Assembly: GCA_029449235.1 (NCBI GenBank)
Contig: JANATG010000002.1
Location: 2,914,001 to 2,978,000 of the forward strand
Origin: Linnemannia schmuckeri
Lineage: Eukaryota; Mortierellomycota; Mortierellomycetes; Mortierellales; Mortierellaceae
Length of the DNA stretch: 64,000 nt
Reading direction: 5' to 3'
Position 1 is the first letter of the stretch. Each line of letters begins with the position of its first letter. The translations under genes and the position numbers were made by a program. The notes below the pieces were generated by a model. The model had not been told where the DNA came from. It did not search any database and was given only the letters and a program-made list of their open reading frames with translations. This document shows positions 10,420 to 22,651 of the stretch, piece by piece.

Positions 10420-10913
10420 ATGCCGAAGCCTTCGACAATCAAGTTTACTTTCTTTTATCTCTCTCCTCCTTCTGCACATCCTTGAGTCTTGCTGCTTGTT
10501 GATCAAGTGGTGAACAATAAATAATTTTTTTTACCAAAATGAAAACTCTCTCTCACTTTCCTTTTTTTTTTTTTTTTCCTGAAAACGAACCGGCTTGGCC
10601 GTAACAATATTGCCCAAAGCATGCGCCTTAGTAATTATACTAACTTTGGATCTCTGGTAGGCACTTTTGTTTGATAATACTTCATATCGTAATTTTTTTC
10701 CAAGCAGAGATCTGAATATGGAAGGGATGGATAACATTCTCATGGGAGCCAATACCTTCCTCCTCGTTCACAAGACCACTACCCCATCGGCAACGAGGAC
10801 GATAGTCACAAGCATCTCTCTACATCACAATGATAGTTCAAATACGAAGCAGTGCGAACACGAACTAGACCGCAAGGGTCACACACTTCTCTGTCAAGCT
10901 GACAGGGTCGATT
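10420..10913. other. Intergenic
   Basis: 3' region of the secreted protein gene with a T run at about 10561-10577. I see nothing else that can be supported. Confidence 0.4.
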
Positions 10914-11390
10914 TCACAAGGTGAGTGACAGACCATGTGGAACCAGGCAAAGAGCGAGAAGAGAACATGGAATAACGGTAGCTGGATGGCAAGGGCTGTT
11001 AGGCGGAGAGCCGCTTATCCTTTGAACAAAGTCAAAAGGGCGATGAAGTTGCGGAAGATGGTAAGTAGACCAAACAAGTAGGATGAACCGCTGGGCGCGT
11101 CGAAATGTGAGGTAGATAAACCCTTCAAATTTGAAGGACAGAGAGGAGATGGAATCGATATGAGTAGCATGTTTTCTTCTACGAGAGTAAAGGTGCTGGA
11201 AGAAGTTATGGTGGTGGTTGAGTTGACGCAAATTGAGAGTAAAAAGAAAGGCAAGAGCGACATATAAAAAGAGACATACATTCGTAGGAGCCATCAACGA
11301 GTAGCCTGTCAGAGTTATGGATGATTTCAACGACTGAGAGGTAACGACAACGCGAGGCCAATGGTGGGCTAAATCAATATCCTCGATCAT
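10914..11390 (-). CDS. Doubtful small gene or gene relic, unknown
   Basis: The minus strand has TATAAAAGG at 11530-11522 and an ATG at 11390. An opening stretch of 37 aa (MIEDIDLAHHWPRVVV onward) ends at a good donor (AAT then GTATGT, about 11279). Downstream acceptors exist (CTTCCAG before CACC), but no frame gives a convincing protein. The frame with membrane-like segments (YLFGLLTIFRNFIALLTLF, then LPLFHVLFSLFAWFHM) is broken by an in-frame TAA at about 11015-11017. The open frame listed (158 aa) crosses these signals and is mainly a placeholder. It could be a decayed membrane protein gene or chance. Confidence 0.25.
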   Translation of the reverse strand: MIEDIDLAHHWPRVVVTSQSLKSSITLTGYSLMAPTNVCLFLYVALAFLFTLNLRQLNHHHNFFQHLYSRRRKHATHIDSISSLSFKFEGFIYLTFRRAQRFILLVWSTYHLPQLHRPFDFVQRISGSPPNSPCHPATVIPCSLLALCLVPHGLSLTL

Positions 11391-12309
11391 TTCCGAGGAA
11401 GGGTGGAGGTAAATGATGCGGGGAAGCTGCGAGATTCTGAGATGCTGGTTGGTGCTGAAGGCAGTTGTACTTATGCTTGCATACTCGCTGAGGAAAGTAG
11501 CATGTTGGGGAAACGGATGGCCCTTTTATATGTTTTTCGGTAAACGCGCCCAGGAAGATGGTGAAAAACAGAACTGATTCAATGTGCCACGTACGTAAGT
11601 TTGCATGCTTCATACATGCCGTGGTGTCAGATCAACGCTCTGCTCGCACAGTCTGAGAATTAAGACTCCAAGTACTGTACATGCTCCTCTCCGTTCTCTA
11701 CCATTTATCTAAAATGTATTTTTTAGTATCTATATGCACAGTTTGCGAGTGGCGTTTGGTGTCTTAGTATCTCCAAGAGCCGCGTATGCGATTCGAAACC
11801 CTGGAGCTCAGGAGGGAAGAAGATACATCTCACGGCCAAGTTTCACCCTTATTATTGTTGTCGGGTAGGTCCTGCGAAGCCGTGTGTTGGCTTGTTTAAT
11901 GTCATTGCAAGTTCTGGTCGATGCTTAGTGAGCAGCGTGGGGCTGGGTGAGAGAAACTAACTTGTTAGTCTTTGTGCCTATTGTATTGTCACAACCAAAT
12001 GAACCCAGCCCCGTTATTGGCAGTGTGGAACAACTTACAGCGGTGTCAGAATGGATGTTACGCTCGAACTTGGTCTCCGAGAGTAGTAGTTGCTTAGTTG
12101 GATGTGAACCAAGCAACTACTACCGCAGATTATTACGCCTTAGAAATTAAATCAGCGCAAATGTTATTTCAAGTGGTGTTTCCACTTTCCACACATGTGA
12201 ATGTCCAGCAACCATGTTTTGAAGAGGCATGTGTTCTTTACGGTTTTTTGCTTTACTAGATATTGAATGGGAAGAAAGGAGGTCTAATATGTTCAAGGTC
12301 CGGAAGGGT
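11391..12309. other. Intergenic with a perfect hairpin
   Basis: No gene is supported. It contains a TATA-like site on the minus strand at 11524-11530 and the 13-bp inverted repeat at 12083-12123. The last part is the 3' flank of the minus-strand RPN8 gene. Confidence 0.4.
12083..12123. repeat. Perfect 13-bp inverted repeat (hairpin)
   Basis: GTAGTAGTTGCTT at 12083-12095 is the exact reverse complement of AAGCAACTACTAC at 12111-12123, with a 15-nt loop. There is no following T run, so it is not terminator-like. It lies about 190 bp beyond the stop codon of RPN8. Confidence 0.8.
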
Positions 12310-13770
12310 TTACTTTGACGCATCCTTGGTGTCCTTGCTGTCCTTGGTAGCATCCTTAGCAGTAGCAGCAGCAGCAGCGTCAGCTTCCGCCGTTACTGGC
12401 TTGCCATCCTTATCAACACCATCCATCTCCTCCTCTGCACGCTTGTTTTCAATCTTGTTGTTGATGAGGTTGTGGAGGGCAATGACGGATCGGATCAACG
12501 ACGACAGGTAGATCACGAGAAGCTGGTCGTTCGTCTTGACCGAGAAACTCTTGATCGTATCGGGATCCTCGAGGTTGGGCAGGCGGTTAAAGATGTCCTG
12601 CAAGTTGTAGATGATTTGGTGGTTGATGGGTAGCGACCCTGCGACGACCTTGCCCAAGTACTCCTGAATCTCCTCCAGTCTCTGCTGTAGACCCTTCAAA
12701 GATCTCAATTGATCGCCCACACGAGTCGAGAGCGTGCCAACAACATTGTCCTTGATATCACGAAGCAAGTGTTCCACTCCAATCTCCTCAGCCTCCTCAG
12801 CCTCGATCTCCGAAGGCACATGCACAAACGTCTTTGTAGTTGCAGTTCCATCCTAGTGATTATGATTCGTCAATGACAAAAAAGACAAGTTCGTTAGTGT
12901 CCCGTGATTTTGGCGGTGTCCTCCATATCCAGCTCACGCACGACGCAAAATAGCAAGTCCCTGAGCTTACATCGCGAATCTCCTCGACGGCAAAGTAAGC
13001 ATCTGTTGGGATCTCCAGATCGGTGGGCTTGACATCAATGATGACCAGTGCTGGGTTGGGTGTGTACTTTTTGAAGAGCTCGTTGATCTCGAGATCCGAG
13101 GCGCGCAGCTTGGGTCCACTGTGGTACCATCCGACCATACGCTCCTTGGCTATTATTCATCATCCAATTGGTGATTGAAACGGTGTCAGTACATGGATTG
13201 ACTCGATCGATAGCATTGAAGTCGAACAACGGAAAAGAGAGTTGTGCCTGACAAGACAATAGTAACATGATGCATACCGTTGACTTTGCGGAACATGTCA
13301 TTCATAGCCTCAACATAGTTGTGATCCAAGAACCAGACCGAAGGATCTTTTTCGTCTTCCTCGAATGGCACTAATCATATTGACGAGGAAGTAAATATGA
13401 GTGTGACTAAACCATGTTCCTCAAATCCATGTAGATTAATTCTTTGCAAGGGGCTCATTCTCACGTCTTTCATCATAACGCGTCCTGGTAGAGAGTTAAC
13501 GGTATTCATTAAAACAGGCCTTGCCCTGGCTCCATGTCACATACCGGCAAAGGAGTTGGCGACGTTGACCTTGTTTCCGTGTGCCTGGCCCAGGAGGACA
13601 CCGAGGGCGCGCTTCTTTGTGTTTTTGGCGACACGGTTGTAGTGATCGACTACAGAGAGGAGGACGAGGGGATGGACGGTGACCAATGAGCTTTGGACGA
13701 CAGCGACGGGTGTGTTGCTGACTGTGGCAGGGGTGGTGGGAGCTTTTGGGGTGGACTTGGTGGGTGCCAT
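12310..13770 (-). CDS. RPN8: 26S proteasome regulatory subunit RPN8 (PSMD7)
   Basis: Non-catalytic MPN subunit of the proteasome lid, partner of RPN11. Four exons: 13770-13545, 13370-13278, 13149-12971 and 12852-12310, with phases 1, 1 and 0. They give 346 aa, close to the usual 320-340. The MPN domain covers about residues 28-160 (TVHPLVLLSVVDHYNR; GVLLGQAHGNKVNVANSFA; PFEEDEKDPSVWFLDHNYVE; RMVGWYHSGPKLRASDLEIN). The JAMM zinc ligands are replaced (YHSGP in place of HxHP), as expected for RPN8. The C-terminal helical part includes EIGVEHLLRDI and LQQRLEEIQEYLGKV. The final 35 residues are a low-complexity Ala/Asp/Lys tail typical of fungal homologues. Start chosen at MAPTKSTPKAP, the only Met upstream of the domain in frame. 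Confidence 0.95.
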
Positions 13771-14157
13771 GGTCGTTCCTGGTTATATTTGTGTGAGTGG
13801 GTGGCTGTTTTCCTGTCAGTGAATTAAGCTTCTCTTGTAATTTTCCTCAGTCTTGTATGAAAAGTGCTTGCTATCGGTTTTGTCCTGTGTGAATTTGTTG
13901 ATGTTGATGTTGATGTGTGCAGTGTGAAGTGTAAAAGAAAAGAAAAATGTAACGAAAGAAAAGCAAGACTGAACTTGAACTGATGCCACGCAAGACTCCC
14001 TCTTCTTCTTTGGGCGTGTTCCATTTACGCGTGCGTCAGTCCCGCCTCTTGCTGCCTTGCGAACATTGGATTCATTCCGCGTCGGTATCCAGTACTGTGA
14101 CGTGTATTTCAAATTTCATTTTAAGGGCAAGTTAAAAAAATAGGGAATGGGAATAGA
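13771..14157. other. RPN8 upstream region
   Basis: Leader and promoter of the minus-strand RPN8 gene. A short GATGTT/GTTGAT tract near 13898-13916 is present. No gene is supported. Confidence 0.4.
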
Positions 14158-14487
14158 GATTGGAAATGAGTTAACTCAGTTAACCCTCTGGTTAGTGCAA
14201 TTTCAATTATGAGTATTTTATCTAACAAACCCTCTGTAGTTGAACAAAAAAACAATCGATCAACTCAGATCTTGTCAATTATAGAAGGCTTGTTAATCAA
14301 AATACTCATAGTTGAAATTGCGCTAACCAGAGAGCAGACCTCTGGTCTGCTGCTGCTTTTGGTTAGTTCCTTGTCAATTATGAGTATTTTGTTAAGCAAA
14401 TCCTCTGTAGCTGACAAGGTCTAACCAAAAACAAATATCAGACCAGACTTCTGCCAGAGTGTTAACTGAGTTAACTCATTTCCAATC
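14158..14487. mobile_element. MITE-like nested inverted-repeat element, about 330 bp
   Basis: The ends are a perfect 27-bp inverted repeat: 14158-14184 (starts GATTGGAAATGAGTTAAC) and 14461-14487. Inside are further foldbacks: 14186-14219 against 14299-14332 (34 nt, two mismatches); 14357-14366 against 14421-14430 (TTTTGGTTAG, exact); 14369-14376 against 14412-14419 (CCTTGTCA, exact); and GCAGACC/GGTCTGC near 14334-14350. A roughly 50-bp module with TATGAGTATTTT and CCTCTGTAG appears three times, the middle copy inverted. It codes for nothing and sits between RPN8 and the next gene. Length, terminal repeats and lack of coding fit a non-autonomous DNA element. I see no clear target-site duplication. 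Confidence 0.7.
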
Positions 14488-14540
14488 CCTAATTTTAAAA
14501 AAGATCACACTGCTGTTCTAAAAGGGAAAAAAATCTACAC

Positions 14541-15224
14541 CTAGTCATCTGCTTCTTTCTTCGAGTCGTCCTCCCCACCATCCTCAACTAAAAACCCATA
14601 GCTACTGCGCCTCTGACCCTTCAGATCCCGCATGTACACAAACATCGACCATCCATCTAGCGCCATCATTATCAAGGATCCAAAATACTCTACGATCTCC
14701 CTGTCCGTCAATTCTATCCTGTTACCAATTTTCATGTAGAAAAGCATCACCGGGATATGGAAGAGGACTTGTGGGACCAGCCACATCCTGAACGCTGTCC
14801 GTATGTTCCGTGGATCCTTCCGAAGGGCCCCTCTCAATGCCATCGAGTTGGCATACAGGATGTAAGTCGCAAGTCCTCCTACGAATCCTTGTTTCATCCT
14901 CAGCACCATCATAGGGCTAGCCCCTATTTCGTTCAATGCAGCCAAGGAGCCTAATTGTCAAACAGAAGGCGAGTGTTGTTGCAATTAGGGAATTTATTCC
15001 ATCTTTTTTTTTGCACGCCACTCAGTACAGATTGTAAAAGGGTTCAATAGTAGCATATTTGTACCTTGATCCATGTCATCTAGGCTGGATGCCCATATTC
15101 TCGCTCTCCATAAGAATGTGAAGCCATTCCTCAGACCGACGACGGCGATCAGACCCACAGAGTAACGGGGCCATTCTTGGGGGAACTGTGAGCGAATAGT
15201 CGCAAAGTCGATCTTGTTGTTCAT
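14541..15224 (-). CDS. Small multi-pass membrane protein, unknown function
   Basis: Two exons, 15224-15065 and 14950-14541, joined in phase 1 (DDMDQ-GS-LAALNEIG), give 189 aa. The 114-bp intron has a GTACAA donor and an ACAATTAG acceptor. Hydrophobic segments: YSVGLIAVVGLRNGFTFLW (about 21-39), GFVGGLATYILYANSMAL (about 75-92), MWLVPQVLFHIPVMLFYM (about 110-127), and a weaker one near 145-163 (FGSLIMMALDGWSMFVYM). The acidic C-terminus (VEDGGEDDSKKEADD) is probably cytosolic. I do not recognise the family. CT/GA-rich DNA at 15290-15315 lies upstream. The MITE-like element ends 53 bp beyond the stop codon. Confidence 0.75.
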
Positions 15225-16264
15225 GTTTTCTTAATTTTCGGATTCTGGCGTGAAAAATGTTGTGAGATATGTGGGAGTGGGAGAAAGTAGTGGAAAGTAG
15301 AGAGAGAGAGAGGGATGAAATCGCTTGTTATACGAGTTTTTCTTTTCAGCATGGGCTCACTGACGCTTAGAAACGTTTCTTAACATCATTCTAATACCAT
15401 ACTCAAAAAGGCGATTTTGTATGGATGGTGTCTCATGAGCATGTGTCGATTATTCCTTTGTTTGGACATGCCGTCAATGTGCAAGCATCGTCATTCTACA
15501 CATCATGCCGAGAATTCCTCCTCCACGAACTGTCTCCTTTTTTACGTAGGCGTGGCGTTGTCTGTCTAATGCTTCCTCCTTTTTCCTTATCTGACCCTCG
15601 TAACAAAGACGTTGGCCAGTCTGCGGCCAATTGGAGGCGTCATGGAGATTTGCCATGAGAGCGGAAAAAAACCCCCCCGTCAAACAGCAACAACAACAAC
15701 AACAACAACAATAGATGTAAGCAAACTATGCCCATGGCGTTGTATTGGCAGTTGGGCGGCATTGTTTATGTTTGTTACTTGTGCCCTCTTCGATCGAGAA
15801 ATCTTTTATCCTCCCTGGAATTGTCCAGAACCACTCAAATCATATCTCCGTCGTGGCATTGCATGCATGCACCATGCCCAAAATTGGAAGGCCGCAATAC
15901 CTTATTTTCGTCCTTGGGATTTAGCCAGATTGTGAGTCTAGAGCATTGCTCCCCTTGGCTCCATTCTTCACGGCACATGCCTGTAGCATCTACAGGAAAA
16001 AGCGCAGTCATGCACCGCCTTCCTCCTCGGGCGGGTGTCCATCTACTTCCTACTTGAGCTCATTTACATTTGCGCCTTTTTCCTCTTTAATCTCTCTCAA
16101 CCTTCACTCTTTTTTCCCTACCTCGGCTGAGCCATATCATAACCTAGCTCCCTACTTTTCCTCTCCTTTCTTTCTTATCACTTCTGTCCCCTCCCTTTCT
16201 TTACACCATCGACTTTCATTCGGCTTCTCTTCATCTCCCCTTAGACTTTGCCGGCCGACACAGC
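15225..16264. other. Divergent promoter region
   Basis: About 1 kb between the minus-strand membrane protein (starts 15224) and the plus-strand channel gene (starts 16265). It has a GA repeat at about 15299-15312, a CAA repeat at 15687-15711 and a CT-rich block from about 16050 to 16240 immediately upstream of the channel gene. Open frames here are short and low-complexity. Confidence 0.5.
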
Positions 16265-19200
16265 ATGGCCGACCTCATTATTGACATCCCTGATGGTGCA
16301 GGGATCGGACCGGGCCATGAAGAATCTGAGGTCCAGGCACTCCAGGTCCAATCGGGAGCAGAACAACAAAGCAACCTTTCGATTCAATCAACTCTTTCAA
16401 CTACAGCCGATACGCCAGCCAAGGATCGGACAGGAGATCGCACTTCCTCAGAGGGATCGTTCACCTTGACACCAGAGGTCGAAGGTTCACCCAAAAAAAC
16501 AGATACACCTGAATCGGTGCCCTCCGTACCAGAATCTCGTAATACCTTCGTCCCACCCTTTTTCGGATTTTTCTTTGTTCGTTCATTATCTTTTCTCACT
16601 CCCATCTCTGACATAGCCGTACACTTTCTTTTCTTAATGATCTTGGTGTTGAGTAGCCCATCGATGGTATTTCGAAGAGACTGAACCAGAGACTTCGATT
16701 ACCCGTGAACTTGAACCTGCCGAAGAGTAAGTAAGAGAAGCGGAGGTTTATTAGTCTTGGTGTCCCTTGAAAGTAAATCGATCTCAGTCCCATATGATTT
16801 AATCGAAAAAACGACGCTCTTACTTCTTTTCAGGTACAAATTGCCCGTTTCCCTCACATCTTCGATCAAGTACACATCCGTAAGTCAACCTTTTCCTTGT
16901 TTGTTGATGCTCACAATAAGAAAAAAAAGAATGAATTGCTTAAAAAAGGTGATGACTTTGCGCGCTTGTTTGTTTGCTTTCTCCATGGCTTCCAATTTGC
17001 TAAACTCCACACATGTACTAAAAAAAAAACACCAAACAATCCGCCCGTCCAACAACATAGTGGAAACTTCCTGTCCCAGAGAAGAACAGGGGCCTGTACA
17101 ATGTCGTCCTCGGGGTATCGATCAAGGATTTCAACGTCGAGGCTATCGAGGCTGTCATCGTCACCATTGAGCAGAACATTCGAGGAATCGATAATTACAA
17201 GTCAGAGGTAAAATGATATTTTAGCTAGGAAAAATACGTGCATTTGGAGAAATGTAGATTATGAACACCTTCACCTCCTTTTGTAGTTCATTTCAACTTA
17301 TCTTCTCTTTATTTGTTGTTTGTAAGATTATTGGCCCCGCGGAGCTCAAGAAATTATGCGCGGCAGTGGCAAACTCGTCGAAGGAGGATTCCAATATAGA
17401 TCAGACGCAACAATCCGCTGGATTACAGGAAAATGCTCCTTCGACAACAGTGGAAAAACAAACGGATGTAGCCACTGGTATGAATCCATCTATCGCAGGC
17501 AACACCGAGGAATCCAAGGCTATGGAGTTTTCAGGGGTCATCGCCAACGAAGCAGGAGGTGAAACCACAACTCAGGAGGAGGAGAATGAGGATGAAAAGA
17601 AGGAGCGAGTGGAAGAGAGAGAAGGGGAAGGGATGAATGAGACGATTCTTTGGTGGAAGCTGCGCGAGAATTTCTCTACCCAAGAAAGGAACGGCACCTT
17701 TGACATGGTGATCGAGATCAAGACTTGGAACGACATGCCGTCGGATTATGGAGCTCTCAAGCTACATTGTGTGGAACTTCATGTCGATGCCCGTCAACAC
17801 TTCAGAGAAGGCAAGTCCTTAAAAGAAAAAAAGAAAAAATCAAACGGCGGTACTGCACAATTAGTTACTTGTACAAGGTTATTAATTGATATCTTGGTTT
17901 TACGGAAATTTAGATCCTTTATACAGAGAGCATCGGCCGTTCTTGGGCTATGCCGACATTAATCGGACTGGATACGCAGCGCACGACAAGATTGAGGGCG
18001 ACCCTAAGACGGTCTCGGGTGCCTGCATGTCGAGGTTCCAGACTCGACTGTTGATCATCGAGACATCGGGAGCTACTCGGACCTTACAATTATGGGATCT
18101 TGAGGATCCAGACACCATACCAGTAGAACCGACAGAGCCTCCCTCAGAATCAGATCAAGTGGCGGCAGTCGCAGGAGATTCAAAGTCCAGGCGACCCAGC
18201 GCCGACACTAACACAAAACCGACAGAAAAGTCACCGCGCCCAAGCACTGATGCCAATGCTGAAAGTTCTGCACGCCCAAGCACCGACACAAGTAGACATA
18301 ATGCTACCGAGATTCCTCTCTTGGAAAGTGTATCTGTTGATCTTCTGTCGGGCGATACGCCAGTCGTGACCTCTTCTGCGGCAGATGAACTTCAGGCTGC
18401 TTCTTCTAAAGACCAGCCTTCGGACGAGGCAGCCGCAACTACTCGTCAAGTTGATGTGCCTAGGGAGCCATATACCCTGAGACTGCTTGCATGGACGACC
18501 CTGTCTCAGACCGACGACACGAAAATTGAGCTGGCCCTTTCTGCGGACGGTACTCAGGTCGTGCTCCAGGACGTATCTATGTTTTTCATGGACGATGACG
18601 AGAGAAAGAACTACAAAAATCTCACCCAAGTCCTTCGATATACTCCTGAGAGTGCACCATTGCTCAACACCGACCCTTCGACAGGGTTTGGATTCTCGCC
18701 ACTGGATGTCGGGGATTGCTGGCCCAAGCTGGAAAGTGTCGTAGGCAAGTCTGATTTCTACATTATTGACCCCGATGCAACGGATGTGAAGGATGAACTC
18801 TTCTTCACCTACAATGGGGTCACAGTCGAGATTTACAGCGTGTATGAGCGGTGGAGTCACGTCCGCTCGATTGTCATCGATCCCTACTACACCCCAGCTA
18901 CAGGCCTTATCAACCCCTACTCGGCCCTGGCGAAGCAGCTCCGTGGGAAATACCTCATTGTCGAGAACTGGGAGCAGAGCCAAGTGACCACCTGGGATAT
19001 TGAGGAGGGCAGGCGAGTCTCGTTCATTACCAATCTACTCCCTGAACAGTACTATGCCCTTAGCAACATATCATCTCTCTCCAGAGAGGGCACTTTGATC
19101 GCAATCCCCGGTAAAAGGTTCGTCAGCTTCTACAGGACCTTGACGTGGACCTTGATAGGCACCTGTGTCTTTGAGGAAATCGATTCGGACGACCAGATTG

Positions 19201-22200
19201 GAGATACCATGTTTGTGAATAACGATACACAGCTCATCGTTAGTGTAGCTTCTGGCAATAACCAACTGCACCGCACCAACCGGGATTTCGTGGTTGATGT
19301 CATGTCCATGAAGGTGATTGGGAGACATGTTGCTGCTGGAACAGATGTAATGTTCAACTTGCGTACCAATCCATCCACCGACCAACGCTTGTGCTGGATA
19401 GGTGACAGCACTGTGGATGTTTATCGACTTCATGACCGGTTTATCGACTCTCCTAGCAAGGCACGGGAACGATGTGATGGAGGATGCAATGACGTTGAGG
19501 CGTTTGGCCAGGGCAAAATGGAAGCTGTCTCCTCTTCTGGTCTGAACTTCAAGTTCGAGAAGCTTGATGCCCAAGTCAGCTCGCACGGACGACGCGACAA
19601 GGTGCCACTTTTCACAGCGACGGTGACCGACCAGGCTGGTCTCTCCATCCAAAAGCTGACTCTCCCATTCCCAAAGGACTCTCGCTTCTTGGAGGCTGGC
19701 TACTATTGCGATTGCAAATACCTTGTAGTTGCTTTTAATATGGTTGTCTTTGTGTGGAGCGCCCCGGCCACGATGGAGCACGAGTTTACGTTGCTTCTTG
19801 TCCATCGTCTCCTCTACGAATTCAAATGGAATATTTGTAGTCATGAGGAACTCCATCTCAGACACAGCAACAACGAACTAGTCGATAATTATTCAGTAAT
19901 CCTCGGGATGCCATGTCGTTACCAAACTACCTACCCTTTCCTGGAAGGTATTCAGGAACTACTGTCAGTCTACGAGCATGCAAGCGACACATTGAAGCAG
20001 GACATTATTCGATATGCCGGGGAGTGTATCAATATATATCCCGATCCCAACTTTCTCGTGGAGAGCGTCGTCCCATGGCTCTGCGTTAAATGGACCCCGG
20101 AGACCAATGTCCGCACCTTAGCATTCATGACAGCACTTCTCGAGTCTCCCCTTGGACGCTGGGTACCTCTACCAGATATGCCAGACCACATCAACCCGGT
20201 CCGCATTCTCCTCAATCACGCCACTACGCATCCAAGAGCCATCGCTGTAGCCGAAGTCATCATCGACTATTGTATCCGCCAGGCTAGGGTCGAGAAGGAC
20301 CTTCACTTTTTGGTGCCTGTTCGGCGCTGCCTCCACGACCTCACGGATCCAAAGAAGCCCTACTCAGAAATCGCTCTGAAGGCTCTCCGGGGATTCGGTT
20401 ACTTCCCGGCTCGCGGTCGCCGCGTGATTCTTGACTACCATGTCATTGCTCACCCATACGAGTTCCGGTGGAGGTTCTGGAAGCCTAACCCACGAGGTCT
20501 GCACCAATACAAGGACCAAGTACTGCAGATCTCGGCTAAGATGTCGCCCACCTCTCCAAAGGACAACTTTACTCGCGACATATTCACTGCTTCCTTCGAT
20601 ATGCTGTGGCACCGAACTGGACCAGAAGGCGAACCTTCAGAGGAGTTGGCTTCGACAGAGGTTCACGGTCCGAATATTTTCTCATGGCCAATGGCGTTCA
20701 TCGCTGTCATCCGTCGCAAGCTTAAAGTGACCCATAACACGACGGTCGAGTGCCACTCCTTCGATGCTGCAGCCCTTGACAACCCAGCCCTCACCGCTCT
20801 AGTTGAGTACAAATGGTATCTTTCATATCTGTTACATTGTGCTAGTTGTGTTGAAACTTTCTTTTTTTTACATTTTTTCTCCGAAATTGACCATGAAGTT
20901 GGTTCATTTTTTCTTGTATGATCCGCACATTAGGAACACAATTGGACATAGCTATTGGCTGTTCAGGTTCCTGGCGCAGTGCTGCTTCTATGACTTGGTG
21001 TTGGCTGCGGTTCTTTTGCAGATTTATGGATTCAAAGACAATGGCGCTTATGAGGGGATCTTTATTGCGATCATCGTCTCATCAGTGGGGTTCGTCTGGC
21101 TCGAGATTCTTCAGCTTCTAAAGGACAGACGCGGATACATGCAGTAAGTAACCCTTTTACTTTTCCGCGGACAAGCGCAAGTTTTTAAACCGGAGGTCAT
21201 TTATTATAGTCAGTTGACATACTTATTCTTTCCTCTCGTATCTGGATAGGTCCATCTACAATACAGTCGATCTACTTGCATTCCTGTTCCCTCTGGCAGG
21301 CAGCATTAACCAGCTCTGCATCATTTGGGGTGCAACGACTGCTGGACTCAACCCGCCCCTCCTCAGCTTCTCAGTCCTCTTTATCTTCCTGCACTTTGTA
21401 AGTTTCTGTGAGCAATAGCGCCAAAGTTTCATGTGCATGCATCAACCATACCGCATCTTACATCAGCTAATTTCTCTTCATTTCTCCGAAATACGACAGT
21501 TGTTCGAGTTGCGCGTGATTCGAGGGGTCTGTCAGTTTGTGTCAATTATTATCAAGGCCTTGAGCTCGATCCGAGTATTCTTTTTCGTGTTTGCAGGAGG
21601 ACTCTTGGGATTCTCGATTGCCATCCTGCACTTGTTGCACGCCTGTATAGGCGACGAGTGTCCCGCATCTTCGGCAGGGTTCTCGGACAACATGCTCCGA
21701 GCAATTTCTATGACCTACTTCATGATGGTGAGTTTCATATGCCCTAAGAATTCGGCCTCATTTTTTTTTTACATGCACGTTATCCAACTTTTCAACAATC
21801 TTTTTTACCCACCTTGCTGTTTCCCTCCCTCTCTCTTTGCGGGGACGGTATAGGGTGGTCGATATGACCCTATTGACAATGGGTTCGGTAGCGACAATGT
21901 TGGCTTTCATCTCATGATGATCATCTTTTTCTTCTTCACCGTCATCCTCATGTTGAACGTTCTCATCGGTAAGTATACCTCTCTCAAAATGCCCCATCGA
22001 GTACGGTCGATACGTCGTTTAATCCAAAAATATTAACCTTGTTACTCTCACTTTTCTTCTCAATAGCTTTGATCAACCATGCCATCGATGATGGTGACCA
22101 GACATGGCAGCTGGATTGGCTCCAGAACCGGATGCGGTACGTCGAAAGCGCCGAGAACATGACCTACGATATCCCAGGTATGAAAACAGAACCAAAACAA

Positions 22201-22651
22201 AAAAAAACTTGTTGAACGCGCATCTTCATTTCTCAGTCGCACATTATTGCCGAGGTCACAACTCCGACACCAACGCGCCTCATGCTGTTCTTGTTTGCTA
22301 ATACCATAAACAGGTTTCAGATCGTCGAATGACTGGTTTCCAGAGACGATTTATTACACAGGCACACCACAACAAGTACGCGACTACGAGAAGGAAACGC
22401 GTCGGCTTGTAGACGAATCTGCCCCCGTGGCGATTGCCGTGACAGTTGCGGAAGATGCGCAAGACCAACAGGTGAACATGGGTAGTAGCGAGACCAGCGC
22501 GTTACTGGCGCTGTTGAAGCAGTACCATGACGATCAGATGAAGAACCATGAAATTCAGGCAAAGCAGTTTGATGAGCAAAAGGAGACAATTGCAGAGTTG
22601 AGGACTGAGCTGCAGTTGTTGCGAGAGCGTGTTGGACAGTTGCAACATTAA
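16265..22651 (+). CDS. Giant ion-transport-domain channel with WD40-like N-terminal region (copy A)
   Basis: Twelve-exon model of 1683 aa, all phases consistent: 16265-16538, 16657-16726, 16834-16879, 17082-17207, 17327-17810, 17914-20815, 20934-21143, 21250-21397, 21500-21727, 21854-21968, 22067-22177, 22314-22651. Intron 5 is GC-AG (AG|GCAAGT). Residues 1-330 are a disordered start followed by a beta-rich region (GLYNVVLGVSIKDFNVE). Residues about 330-1200 contain WD40/propeller-like strands (RTLQLWDLED; QVTTWDIEEGRRVSFIT). The membrane domain begins near 1301: segments at about 1311-1334 and 1337-1360, then exons 8-9, with a pore-like stretch leading to MGGRYDPIDNGF (about 1496-1507) and a last segment near 1516-1540 (IIFFFFTVILMLNVLI). 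The C-terminus is a coiled coil (about 1620-1683). The layout resembles TRP/polycystin-type cation channels. Ion selectivity and membrane are unknown. Confidence 0.85.
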
